A DNA stretch of 12,482 nt from assembly GCA_017609945.1 (NCBI GenBank), contig JAFCCZ010000020.1:1-12482 (forward strand). The letters run 5' to 3'. This DNA is from Candidatus Iainarchaeum sp. GTDB taxonomy: Archaea; Iainarchaeota; Iainarchaeia; Iainarchaeales; GCA-2688035. Numbering within the stretch: position 1 is the first letter of the stretch; every line of letters starts with the position of its first letter. The position numbers and the translations under genes are program-made. The notes below the pieces were generated by a model. It was not told the DNA's origin, did not search any database, and saw only the letters and a list, made by a program, of their open reading frames with translations. Shown here one piece after another: positions 1 through 6,291 of this stretch.

Positions 1-1479
1 AACGCGGTGCTTTTTGCCGAGGCCAGTGCGGTTATCTTGGGAAGAAACAGGAGAACAAGCACCGCTTCCACGGTTTATTTCAATCCAGCTAAGATATCCA
101 TTTCAAATCCCTTTGAGGGAAAAACGTACTTTCTTATGGGGCAGATTGGAAATTTGAGAATAAATTTGGCCTACCCAGACGGCGGTGACGTGAATCAGGG
201 CTCTGCAAGCGCCACAATGCCCTGTTTAAGGGAGATCCTTGAGTTTGAGGAAACCGATAATGCCCTGTCCGCCTTTGTTGATGCTGACGTAAGCTACAAT
301 TTCATCGGGTGTGAGCTTACTATTGCTGTCGTAGACCTATTTGGGAATGAGGGCTCTGAAATCTTTGTCTTGCCAGTTAACCTAAGCAACCCTGAATTTA
401 ACATGGTTTTAATCAGGCCGGACTTGGCTTTGGGCAATGTCTTTGGATTTGGGCAAACCGTTGAATTCAAAGTTGGTCTGAACAATCCAAATCTTGACAG
501 CTTGCAAAACGTTAAGATTTCGCTTTTGCCTGTTGGCAAAAACAAACTGGTTGCCCTTTCTTTGGATGAAAACAGCCATTTTTACATTGCCTTATTCAAA
601 ATGCCGTTAAGGGAAAGCAATGAGCAGGAAATCAAGTTTGATATTGAGGCCTCTGCAGAGGTTAATGGTGTTCCGGCTCTTGACCTGGAAACCATTTCCC
701 TGCTTTTAACGGACTCTGTAAACATTGAATTCAAGTATCCAAGGGAGGGCGAAACCCTGTTTGATCCTGAAAATGAGAACCTGCTGACCACTGCTTTGAC
801 TTATCCAAACGGTGCGCCCCTTGAAGAGGAAACTGTTGAGGCATCTCTGGTGCGCAACGGAGAAGAGGAAATAATAATGCTCTCAAAAAACATTGAAACA
901 GGGCTTTTCGAAGCACCTGTTGAGAAAAGTTGGGTGGTCGGAAAGACTGTTTTGACCCTCAAGCTCTCAGACCAGATAGGCGATGGCGAGAAATCAATCA
1001 CAGTCAACATTTTTAAGCCGTTTGAATGGCAGCTTCTCGCATACCTTCTTGTTGGCCTGTTCTTTGCCTTTACCGTGGCCTTCTTTGGCAGAAAAACGCT
1101 AATGGAGAGGGCTGAAAAGATTGAGGAACTGCAAACTGCAAGAGCCAACTTCAAGGGCCTTGTCAAAAGGCTTCGCTTTGAGTACTTCAAGAGGCACATA
1201 ACCGAGGCCGAGTACAAGAAAAGGCTTCTTGAAACCCAGCAAAAGCTGGCGACGGTTGAGAAAAAGCTTCAGACAAGCAACCCGCTTCCAAAAAAGGGAG
1301 CAAAACCAGCCGGCCTTTCGGCGAAGGAAAGGGCAGCAGCCAAAAAACTCGTCAAGACCCTTTCCCCCCAAAAGGCAAAGTACTCAAGGGAAGAAATGTA
1401 TGTTGCCCTAATCCAGGAAAAGACCCCTGCAAGGGTTGCGGCAAGCATAATAAACAAAATCTACGGCAAGAAGTTATGA
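1..1479 (+). CDS. Membrane-anchored surface protein with tandem Ig/macroglobulin-like domains (5' partial)
   Basis: The reading frame is open from the first base, and the GTG at 7 is not followed by a signal peptide, so the true start probably lies upstream of the window. About 340 residues of beta-rich, probably extracytoplasmic sequence come first. They include two similar modules (about 91-384 and 715-1020), each with a P-x-EG-[KE]-T start, a YP-[DN]-G turn and a closing strand ending in a [DG]-rich turn. One transmembrane segment follows (about nt 1027-1085, starting WQLLAYLLVG), then a cytoplasmic tail of about 130 residues. The tail is Lys/Glu/Gln-rich and helical, coiled-coil-like at first, and ends in a short compact basic region. 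The architecture fits a surface adhesin or envelope scaffold with an intracellular helical tail. I do not recognise the family. The stop codon overlaps that of the convergent acetyltransferase gene. Confidence 0.8.
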   Translation, partial: NAVLFAEASAVILGRNRRTSTASTVYFNPAKISISNPFEGKTYFLMGQIGNLRINLAYPDGGDVNQGSASATMPCLREILEFEETDNALSAFVDADVSYNFIGCELTIAVVDLFGNEGSEIFVLPVNLSNPEFNMVLIRPDLALGNVFGFGQTVEFKVGLNNPNLDSLQNVKISLLPVGKNKLVALSLDENSHFYIALFKMPLRESNEQEIKFDIEASAEVNGVPALDLETISLLLTDSVNIEFKYPREGETLFDPENENLLTTALTYPNGAPLEEETVEASLVRNGEEEIIMLSKNIETGLFEAPVEKSWVVGKTVLTLKLSDQIGDGEKSITVNIFKPFEWQLLAYLLVGLFFAFTVAFFGRKTLMERAEKIEELQTARANFKGLVKRLRFEYFKRHITEAEYKKRLLETQQKLATVEKKLQTSNPLPKKGAKPAGLSAKERAAAKKLVKTLSPQKAKYSREEMYVALIQEKTPARVAASIINKIYGKKL

Positions 1480-1935
1480 AACATAGGCAGGTGTTTCAGT
1501 GCCAAGTCCAAGCTCCATTTCCTCAACAACCGCATTGTCAAGCTTTCTGTGGTAAAGCCCAATAAACTTAAATCCCCTACTCTCATAAATTGCCTTTGCC
1601 CTTTCATTGGACTGCTTTACAAGAAGCACAACCCTTTCAACGCTTTTCTCTTCCAGGAATTTAAGGGTGTGGTCAAGAAGTTTTGCCCCAATGCCCTTCC
1701 CCTGCCAACTTTCCTTAACGCTTAGCCCATTAATTCTTGCAATTCCCTCTTCCACAAACTGCACTTCAGAAAAGCCCAGAATTTCCCGCTTTTCAACCGC
1801 CTTGAATATTACAACCCTGCCCTGTCCAACCATTTTCCCGAACTTTTCAGGGCTTCTCTCAACATATGGGAACTCCCTGGAGATAAGCTGGCTTATTTCA
1901 CGCAAGTCTTCCTCAGAGGCCCTTTCAATCCTCAT
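1474..1935 (-). CDS. GNAT-family N-acetyltransferase (RimI-like)
   Basis: This 153-residue protein has the length and layout of a single GNAT domain, which transfers an acetyl group from acetyl-CoA to an amine such as a protein N-terminus, a lysine or a small molecule. The acetyl-CoA pyrophosphate-binding motif A is clear at residues 73-86 (VKESWQGKGIGAKL; Q78-x-x-G-x-G). Motif B follows with N110, ERAKAIY (Y117 is the usual general-acid position) and SRGF. The hydrophobic beta4 strand (RINGLSV) precedes motif A. The start ATG overlaps the stop of the upstream PIN gene by 4 bases (ATGA), so translation is probably coupled and the gene is the last in a three-gene operon. The substrate cannot be read from the sequence. 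RimI-type ribosomal or N-terminal acetylation is one possibility; acetylation of a small molecule or a toxin substrate is another. Confidence 0.88.
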   Translation of the reverse strand: MRIERASEEDLREISQLISREFPYVERSPEKFGKMVGQGRVVIFKAVEKREILGFSEVQFVEEGIARINGLSVKESWQGKGIGAKLLDHTLKFLEEKSVERVVLLVKQSNERAKAIYESRGFKFIGLYHRKLDNAVVEEMELGLGTETPAYVS

Positions 1936-2606
1936 CTTTTAGTACCCAAAAAATGCTCTATCTCGTTGCCGCTTACCGCACAACCAGCATACTTTACCGC
2001 ATACAATGCGGCCTCAAGCGCCTGCTTGGACTGTGGCAGCTCCTCACCCAACAGCTTTCTCTCAAAAGCAAGCGCAACAAGGTCAACACTTCTTGCAATC
2101 TCAAGCTCTGGGAACATTTCCTTCAGCCTGGCAGCGTTCTCTTCCTTAAAGCTCACTTTTTTGTTCCGCCTTCTCTCAATCAGTCTCTTCAACTGCTTAG
2201 GGCTTTCAATAATCGCCCTTGTAGTGCGCTCGTCAATAATCAGCAAATTGGAGTTAAGCTGTTTCAGGAGAGCAAGTGCCTCAATCTCGCCTGCCTGAAT
2301 CAGCTTTATGCGCTTTCCTTTGATAAAAAACATGTTGTTCGCAAGATCCGCAATCTGGTTTGCCAAATCACGATAGGGCGCATTAAGCTGTTTTACCTCA
2401 AGCCAGCCCTCGTCAACCGCCTTCTGCACCCTCACAGCATTCAGCTCAAATCTCTTGATTTTAAGCGGCCTCTCAACAACCTCCCCGTAAACCGAGTCAG
2501 GAATAACAAACGTGTTTTCATCCCCGCCCCTAAGGCCCTTCAGTGAATTTATCAGGCAGCTCTGGCTCATTGAAATAAGGCTGCTTGTGTCAAAAACCGC
2601 AATCAC
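1932..2606 (-). CDS. PIN-domain ribonuclease-like protein
   Basis: The 224-residue protein opens with the first strand of a PIN domain (IAVFDTSSLI) and has the expected spread of acidic residues: D6, E42 (in YGEVVE), E107/E109 (AGEIEALAL) and D125 (LLIIDERTTR). Such residues bind the metal ions that drive RNA cleavage in PIN nucleases, including VapC toxins and rRNA-processing enzymes. The protein is longer than a typical 130-150 residue VapC. Its extra C-terminal part (from about 140) is basic, then helical, with a stretch of small hydrophobic residues near the end. The start is a GTG at 2606 preceded by GGTGG with a 4-nt spacer, and the Shine-Dalgarno overlaps the stop of the upstream gene. 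That upstream gene encodes a helical, possibly DNA-binding protein, so the pair could be a toxin-antitoxin-like module or an RNA-processing unit. Its target is unknown. Confidence 0.8.
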   Translation of the reverse strand: MIAVFDTSSLISMSQSCLINSLKGLRGGDENTFVIPDSVYGEVVERPLKIKRFELNAVRVQKAVDEGWLEVKQLNAPYRDLANQIADLANNMFFIKGKRIKLIQAGEIEALALLKQLNSNLLIIDERTTRAIIESPKQLKRLIERRRNKKVSFKEENAARLKEMFPELEIARSVDLVALAFERKLLGEELPQSKQALEAALYAVKYAGCAVSGNEIEHFLGTKR

Positions 2607-2610
2607 AGAA

Positions 2611-2615
2611 CCACC
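2611..2615 (-). promoter_or_regulatory. Shine-Dalgarno of the PIN gene, overlapping the upstream stop
   Basis: The minus strand reads GGTGG, then TTCT, then the GTG start at 2606. GGTGG complements the CACC core of archaeal 16S rRNA 3' ends. The first G belongs to the TAG stop of the preceding gene, which suggests re-initiation by the same ribosome and supports the GTG start. Confidence 0.65.
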
Positions 2616-3163
2616 TACAAAACCTTCCTAAGCCTCTTAAGCCTTTCGCCAATCCCGAACTCGCTTTTTTCCTTGTCAGAGATTTTTGTCGCGCCAATGT
2701 ACTCCAGCACGTTCTTCTTGCTTGCCCCGGTCAGCTCACTGGCCTGGCTCAAGCTCAACCCAAGCGAGTAAGCAGTGCTTGCATACTTTACCCTTGCCTT
2801 TTCGTGAATTCCCTGAATGAAGTACCCAAGCTTTGAGTCAACCCCGTTAATGTCCTTTTCAATCCCGTTGATTATGTCATCAAACCCTTTTTCGTCGCCC
2901 TTCTCCAGCGCACTCTCCGCCCGCGTCAAAGAAGAAATCACTCTGCCCTTTACCCTAAGCCAGGTCTCGTGCCCAGAAATATGGCCCTTTGAGCTCAGCT
3001 TGTGAAGCGAGTAAGCAATCAGGGCAACGTCAGCAAGCATCTTGTTGTTCTCAGCAGAGGCCACCTCAATTAAGGAAGTCCCAAACTTTCGCATTCCCAG
3101 TATATCGGAATCGGAAAATTTCTCCCTAAGCTGCCTAACCGCGTCAACAATCTTTTTGTCCAT
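2615..3163 (-). CDS. Helical protein with C-terminal HTH-like region, partner of PIN protein
   Basis: I do not recognise this 182-residue family. The sequence is almost all helical and charged, with no signal peptide or membrane segment. Residues about 134-157 (LGLSLSQASELTGASKKNVL) resemble a helix-turn-helix: two helices separated by a glycine turn, with a Lys-rich recognition-like helix. The C-terminus (ERLKRLRKVL) is basic. It is the first gene of the operon and lies 8 bases before the PIN gene. That order, regulator-like protein then PIN nuclease, is typical of antitoxin-toxin pairs, and the promoter carries a palindrome, so autoregulation is plausible. At 182 residues it is larger than classic VapB antitoxins and has a helical N-terminal domain of its own. 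An alternative is an RNA-binding cofactor that directs the PIN nuclease. The ATG at 3163 is preceded by GGTGG. Confidence 0.75.
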   Translation of the reverse strand: MDKKIVDAVRQLREKFSDSDILGMRKFGTSLIEVASAENNKMLADVALIAYSLHKLSSKGHISGHETWLRVKGRVISSLTRAESALEKGDEKGFDDIINGIEKDINGVDSKLGYFIQGIHEKARVKYASTAYSLGLSLSQASELTGASKKNVLEYIGATKISDKEKSEFGIGERLKRLRKVL

Positions 3164-3175
3164 ATTCCACCATGT

Positions 3176-3182
3176 AAAAAAA
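3176..3182 (-). terminator. T7 run, possible terminator of the antiporter operon
   Basis: Seven consecutive T on the minus strand, about 40 bases after the antiporter stop at 3221. T-runs terminate archaeal transcription, but this one lies between the TATA box and start of the next gene, so its use would have to be reconciled with that promoter. Evidence is weak. Confidence 0.25.
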
Positions 3183-3191
3183 GGGCCTTGA

Positions 3192-3202
3192 TGTATTTAA
3201 TT
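3192..3202 (-). promoter_or_regulatory. TATA box of the HTH/PIN/GNAT operon
   Basis: The minus strand reads AATTAAATACA, centred about 34 bases before the ATG at 3163. Archaeal TATA boxes lie about 26 bases before transcription start, so the leader would be only a few bases and would include the GGTGG. The same 11-mer occurs at 4883-4893. Confidence 0.55.
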
Positions 3203-3203
3203 C

Positions 3204-3213
3204 TTTGCGCAAA
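3204..3213. promoter_or_regulatory. TTTGCGCAAA palindrome next to the TATA box
   Basis: A perfect 10-base palindrome lies one base upstream of the TATA box, over the position of the BRE where TFB binds. A regulator bound here would block promoter recognition, so it is a candidate operator, perhaps for the HTH-like product of the first gene. A short palindrome can also arise by chance. Confidence 0.4.
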
Positions 3214-3220
3214 AAGATTC

Positions 3221-4399
3221 TCAAGTCCGTGCTGTCCCAACTTGCTTTCCCGAACCCTGTGGCCCCATTGCAACCAAAAACCTTATCGCAACAGGGGCAA
3301 TAAATGTGGTTACAGTTGAAAGTACAACAAGTGAAGCAGCAAGCCCCTGGTTAATCATTCCAAATTCAACCGCAACAAACGCAACGGCCAAAGTTGTTGA
3401 AAGCTGCGGAATTGTTGAAAAGCCAATCAGCAGGCTCTCCCTTTTTGAGAACCCAAGCAGCTTCCCACCAACAAACCCGCTCACAGTTTTTGAGGCAATC
3501 AGCCCAACAACAATCGCAAGGGTCACCATAATTGAAGCCGTTCCAACAAACGCGGAAAGGTCTGTCTGAATTCCTATCACAATGAAGAAGGTTGGAATAA
3601 ATATTCCGTAGCTTATTGTCCTTATTTTTTCCTCAACCTTTCCCTGAATTGAGTCACTGAGCAAAATCCCAATTATGAACCCCGCCACAATTGCCTGCAT
3701 TCCCATGAACTCAAACAGCACAACCGTTGCAATCAGAATCACAAAAATGAACCTGAGTTTGCTCTCCCAGAGGTCCTGCCCGCGCTTGTTGTAGTGGTAA
3801 ATCCTTTCAAGCTGGGGAATGCCCTTCTTTAACCCAAAGACAAGCAAAATTATCAGCGGAATGTAGATTATCAATGGGATGGGGGTTTGCGGGGCAACGC
3901 TCTGCATCAGGAAGGCAAGAAGGAGCAGGCTTCCAATGTCCTCAAAAACGGTTGCCGAAACAATGGTTTCACCAAGCCTTGTGTGAATAATGCCCCTTGC
4001 CTCAAGCGACGGAATTATCACTGCAACTGAGGAGGAAATAAACACTATTCCAAGCACTATTGAGCTGATAGAACCAAGGCCAAACACAGAGCCAATCCAG
4101 TATCCCACAACAAACGGAATCACTCCGTTCAGGGCTGCGAGCAGGGCAACCCCCTTCCCAGCCCGCTTAAACGACTTCAGCTTTATCTCGCTTCCGGCCA
4201 TGAACATCAGGAAAATTAGCCCAATTGAACCAAGGAACAGAATTGGTTCATTGACTGATGCAATGTTCAAGAGCGAGGGCCCGATTATTATGCCGCCAAT
4301 AATTAGCGCCGTGACGTAGGGCAAATGAAGCCTCTTGAATATTTCCGAGAACACAACCCCTGCCATCAGGATTACAAAAAAGGTAAGAAGTTCCGGCAT
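3221..4399 (-). CDS. Kef/NapA-type (CPA2) monovalent cation/proton antiporter
   Basis: This 392-residue polytopic membrane protein has about 12 hydrophobic segments and the hallmarks of CPA2 exchangers, which trade Na+ or K+ for protons across the membrane. The early motif GLIFLMFMAGSEI (residues 60-72) is the conserved helix preceding the core domain. The unwound-helix motif is present as SSSVAVIIPSL (122-132). The ion-binding pair in the next core helix is E153-D154, in place of the DD of electrogenic NapA or the QD of KefC. K304 (IASKTVSGF) matches the lysine of the later core helix in NapA. No RCK/TrkA-N or universal-stress domain follows, so it is the bare transporter. I chose the ATG at 4399 because GAGGAGG stands 7 bases before it; a TTG directly upstream is less likely. 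It is the last gene of its operon, and its start overlaps the mini-ORF stop. Ion specificity cannot be inferred. Confidence 0.9.
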   Translation of the reverse strand: MPELLTFFVILMAGVVFSEIFKRLHLPYVTALIIGGIIIGPSLLNIASVNEPILFLGSIGLIFLMFMAGSEIKLKSFKRAGKGVALLAALNGVIPFVVGYWIGSVFGLGSISSIVLGIVFISSSVAVIIPSLEARGIIHTRLGETIVSATVFEDIGSLLLLAFLMQSVAPQTPIPLIIYIPLIILLVFGLKKGIPQLERIYHYNKRGQDLWESKLRFIFVILIATVVLFEFMGMQAIVAGFIIGILLSDSIQGKVEEKIRTISYGIFIPTFFIVIGIQTDLSAFVGTASIMVTLAIVVGLIASKTVSGFVGGKLLGFSKRESLLIGFSTIPQLSTTLAVAFVAVEFGMINQGLAASLVVLSTVTTFIAPVAIRFLVAMGPQGSGKQVGTART

Positions 4400-4485
4400 C
4401 AAAGTTCCTCCTCTGAAATTACCTTTACGCCGTTCTCCTTCAAAAGCTTTGCGGTAACTCCGTCTCCCCTGTAAAATCTTCTCAT
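4399..4485 (-). CDS. 28-residue mini-ORF coupled to the antiporter gene
   Basis: This frame fills the space between the 119-residue gene and the antiporter gene. It starts with ATG at 4485, encodes MRRFYRGDGVTAKLL followed by KENGVKVISEEEL, and ends in TGA, whose A is the first base of the antiporter ATG (TGATG). TAAGG, including the stop of the upstream gene, stands about 7 bases before its start. The peptide is soluble and charged, with an amphipathic-looking middle and an acidic end. Its last Glu codons double as the antiporter's Shine-Dalgarno (GAGGAGG). It could be a real small protein that modulates the antiporter, a leader peptide whose translation feeds ribosomes to the antiporter gene, or a chance frame. 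I favour a translated coupling peptide but cannot show conservation. Confidence 0.5.
   Translation of the reverse strand: MRRFYRGDGVTAKLLKENGVKVISEEEL
4407..4413 (-). promoter_or_regulatory. Strong Shine-Dalgarno of the antiporter gene
   Basis: The minus strand reads GAGGAGG, then AACTTTG, then ATG at 4399. It is the best Shine-Dalgarno in the window, decides the antiporter start, and lies within the mini-ORF's last codons. Confidence 0.75.
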
Positions 4486-4495
4486 TCCAAAAACC

Positions 4496-4855
4496 TTACG
4501 CCGCCTGCGCCAGCTGCTCTAAATAGGCCCTTGCCTGCTCAATAGTCCTGGCCTGTTTAAAAATTTGCTTTGTCTGCATTGGAGTCAAATTGGACCGGTT
4601 TGCCATCTCGACCATTGCCTCAAGTTCCTGCACCACTTCGTGGCCGTACTTTTTTCCCTTAAAAAGCTGTGGCAGTTTCTCAGGGGGAAGCTGAAGTCTT
4701 GAGCACAGCAGGCTAACCTGTTTTTTTTCCCTTCTTGCGTTAAGCCACACCAGGCTCTTTTTCAGCATCGCGCGCAGGAACTTCAGCTTTACGCTGCCCC
4801 TCATTTTCCTGTAGGCATCGGCCAAACGGTTCTTCCGGTAAATCCTTGGCGGCAT
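4496..4855 (-). CDS. Small basic protein of unknown function
   Basis: I do not recognise this 119-residue protein. Its N-terminal half is strongly basic (MPPRIYRKNRLADAYRK, then LKFLRAMLKKSL and NARREKKQ) and suggests nucleic-acid or ribosome binding. The second half is helical and mixed-charge, with an Ala/Gln-rich end (IEQARAYLEQLAQAA). There is no signal peptide and no membrane segment. A single cysteine (LLCSRL) rules out a zinc ribbon. It is the first gene of an operon with the mini-ORF and the cation/proton antiporter; the mini-ORF starts 10 bases after its stop. The start ATG at 4855 lies 33 bases from a TATA-like box and lacks a clear Shine-Dalgarno. Linkage to the antiporter may be functional or only shared transcription. 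Confidence 0.72.
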   Translation of the reverse strand: MPPRIYRKNRLADAYRKMRGSVKLKFLRAMLKKSLVWLNARREKKQVSLLCSRLQLPPEKLPQLFKGKKYGHEVVQELEAMVEMANRSNLTPMQTKQIFKQARTIEQARAYLEQLAQAA

Positions 4856-4882
4856 CTCTATCGTAACAATTCAGTGTTTTAG

Positions 4883-4893
4883 TGTATTTAATT
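4883..4893 (-). promoter_or_regulatory. TATA box of the antiporter operon
   Basis: The minus strand reads AATTAAATACA, identical over 11 bases to the box at 3192-3202 and at nearly the same distance (33 bases) from its gene's ATG. It predicts a leader of only about 6 bases. Confidence 0.5.
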
Positions 4894-4925
4894 ATTTCCA
4901 AGGCCCAAAACCGCCACAGCAAACG

Positions 4926-4935
4926 TTTTAATATA
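4926..4935 (+). promoter_or_regulatory. TATA box of the 4957 gene, leaderless mRNA expected
   Basis: TTTTAATATA is centred about 27 bases before the ATG at 4957, and an A-rich possible BRE (AAACG) lies just upstream. The spacing puts the transcription start at or next to the ATG, and no Shine-Dalgarno is present, so the mRNA should be leaderless. A TTAATTAATT stretch (4944-4953) lies in between. Confidence 0.6.
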
Positions 4936-4956
4936 GAAAGTGGTTAATTAATTGAA

Positions 4957-6291
4957 ATGGCCAGAAAGTTACTTATTTGCCTAGTTCTGCTTTTGCTCGG
5001 CAGCCAGTGCCTTGCCGTGGGCAGTGCAGAGGCCATTAATTTTGTGGAAAAGACCACCCACCTCATTTCAGGGGACGAGTTGGCCGAAATTTTTCCGGTT
5101 GTAAGGATTTCGCACAACAGGCAGGATTACTGGGTTGTTTCAATTGTCAGCAATGAGAGCATTGCAGGGTTTGCCCCTGTGCTGGATGCAAGCAAAATAA
5201 AGCTTGCGGAGGGAAAGCTGGCCAGGTCAAGGCTTATCAAGACCGCGCACTACATGAGGCTTTACAGCAGCTTAAGGGACGATTTCTCAAAGCAGGGAAC
5301 ATGGGTTTTCAACAACCTTGACGTTGAATTTTTCAACTCCCTTTCCAACGAGCTCAAAAACGAAAGGTTTGACCTCACAACCATTAAATCAGAGCTTGGG
5401 GGATACTCAAGTTTGCAGGCAATGTCCGAGGACCTGAAAGGCCAGCTGAGTGTTATGTATCCCTTTGTTGCAGGGATTGCGGATGAGATGAACGAGTTCA
5501 AGGCGGCAGAGGCCAAGTTTTTTTCCGACCCTGACACAAACTCACTGAACGATTTTGTTGACTCCCTTGACACGGTTTTTGCCTCCATGAAATCGTTTGA
5601 GGCAAAGCGCTCTGATTATTTGGGCGATTTGGACGAGCTGAAGCAGGGAATTGCCCAAACCGATCTTTCGATTGAAAGCAAGAGAAGTTTAAATGCCCTG
5701 GCCAACGTCCAGCAAAAAATGATGGAGGTGAGCAGCAGATTAAACAATGCGGTAAACCTGCAGGAGAAAACCGATGAGGCCTTTACCAACGTGCTGAACC
5801 AAAACAGTGAGTTGCTCCAGGGCCTTGAGGTTAGGGAAAAGCGAAGCATTGCCTGGCTTGAAATATACGGCTTTGACGAGGAAATCCTTGAGGAAACAAG
5901 CAAGAAAAACCTGAACAATGTTGATTCCCTCAGTGAACTCGTTGAAATAGTGCTGAGCGAACAGTACCTTTACCAGTGGAAGGAGCAAAAGGAGGTTCTC
6001 TTGCTGCAGGAGAGCTGGAGCAAGGCCATTGCATACTACGAAAACGGCTCCTTTGATTCTGCTGAAAGCTTTGCAAAGGCGTCCAAAAAGCATGCTGTTA
6101 AAATCCTTAAGGCAGACCTTGCCGAGCAGGAACCGATGGTAAACACAGACCTGCTTGTTACAGGGGCTGTTTTATTAATTATTGCAATCATAATTATTTA
6201 TGCCTTAAAGAACAGGGACAAGCTTTCATCGCTTGTTTCTGCTCCCGAGCAAGAAGAAGAGGAAGTGTCTTTGTATGAGTGGGAAAAATAG
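4957..6291 (+). CDS. Secreted helical protein with C-terminal membrane anchor
   Basis: The 444-residue product starts with a classic signal peptide (MARKLLICLVLLLLGSQCLA). A small mixed alpha/beta region follows to about residue 75 (FPVVRISHNRQDYWVVSIVS). Next comes a long stretch of charged helices (about 80-390), predicted coiled-coil-like in places, with one segment (NALANVQQKMMEVSSRLNNAV) of clear heptad character. One transmembrane helix lies near residues 397-417, and a 27-residue acidic cytoplasmic tail ends EEEEVSLYEWEK. The bulk therefore lies outside the cell. The family is not recognised; an envelope scaffold or a sensor stalk would fit. The next gene starts 17 bases before this one stops and encodes a protein of the same topology, so the two probably form one complex. 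Confidence 0.82.
   Translation: MARKLLICLVLLLLGSQCLAVGSAEAINFVEKTTHLISGDELAEIFPVVRISHNRQDYWVVSIVSNESIAGFAPVLDASKIKLAEGKLARSRLIKTAHYMRLYSSLRDDFSKQGTWVFNNLDVEFFNSLSNELKNERFDLTTIKSELGGYSSLQAMSEDLKGQLSVMYPFVAGIADEMNEFKAAEAKFFSDPDTNSLNDFVDSLDTVFASMKSFEAKRSDYLGDLDELKQGIAQTDLSIESKRSLNALANVQQKMMEVSSRLNNAVNLQEKTDEAFTNVLNQNSELLQGLEVREKRSIAWLEIYGFDEEILEETSKKNLNNVDSLSELVEIVLSEQYLYQWKEQKEVLLLQESWSKAIAYYENGSFDSAESFAKASKKHAVKILKADLAEQEPMVNTDLLVTGAVLLIIAIIIIYALKNRDKLSSLVSAPEQEEEEVSLYEWEK

Noticed and set aside
1953..2546. 197-codon open frame on the plus strand opposite the PIN gene
   Set aside because: It is a shadow of the PIN gene: the composition is biased by the opposite coding frame, there is no start signal, and the protein shows no known motif.
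4400..4402. TTG as the antiporter start
   Set aside because: The ATG directly after it has better spacing to the Shine-Dalgarno, and TTG would add only one residue.
4944..4953. TTAATTAATT as an operator
   Set aside because: It is AT-rich and such runs arise by chance between a TATA box and its start.
6233..6274. Longer N-terminus for the second envelope protein
   Set aside because: It would place a charged stretch in front of the signal peptide; the ATG at 6275 gives a clean signal peptide with GAGGAAG upstream.
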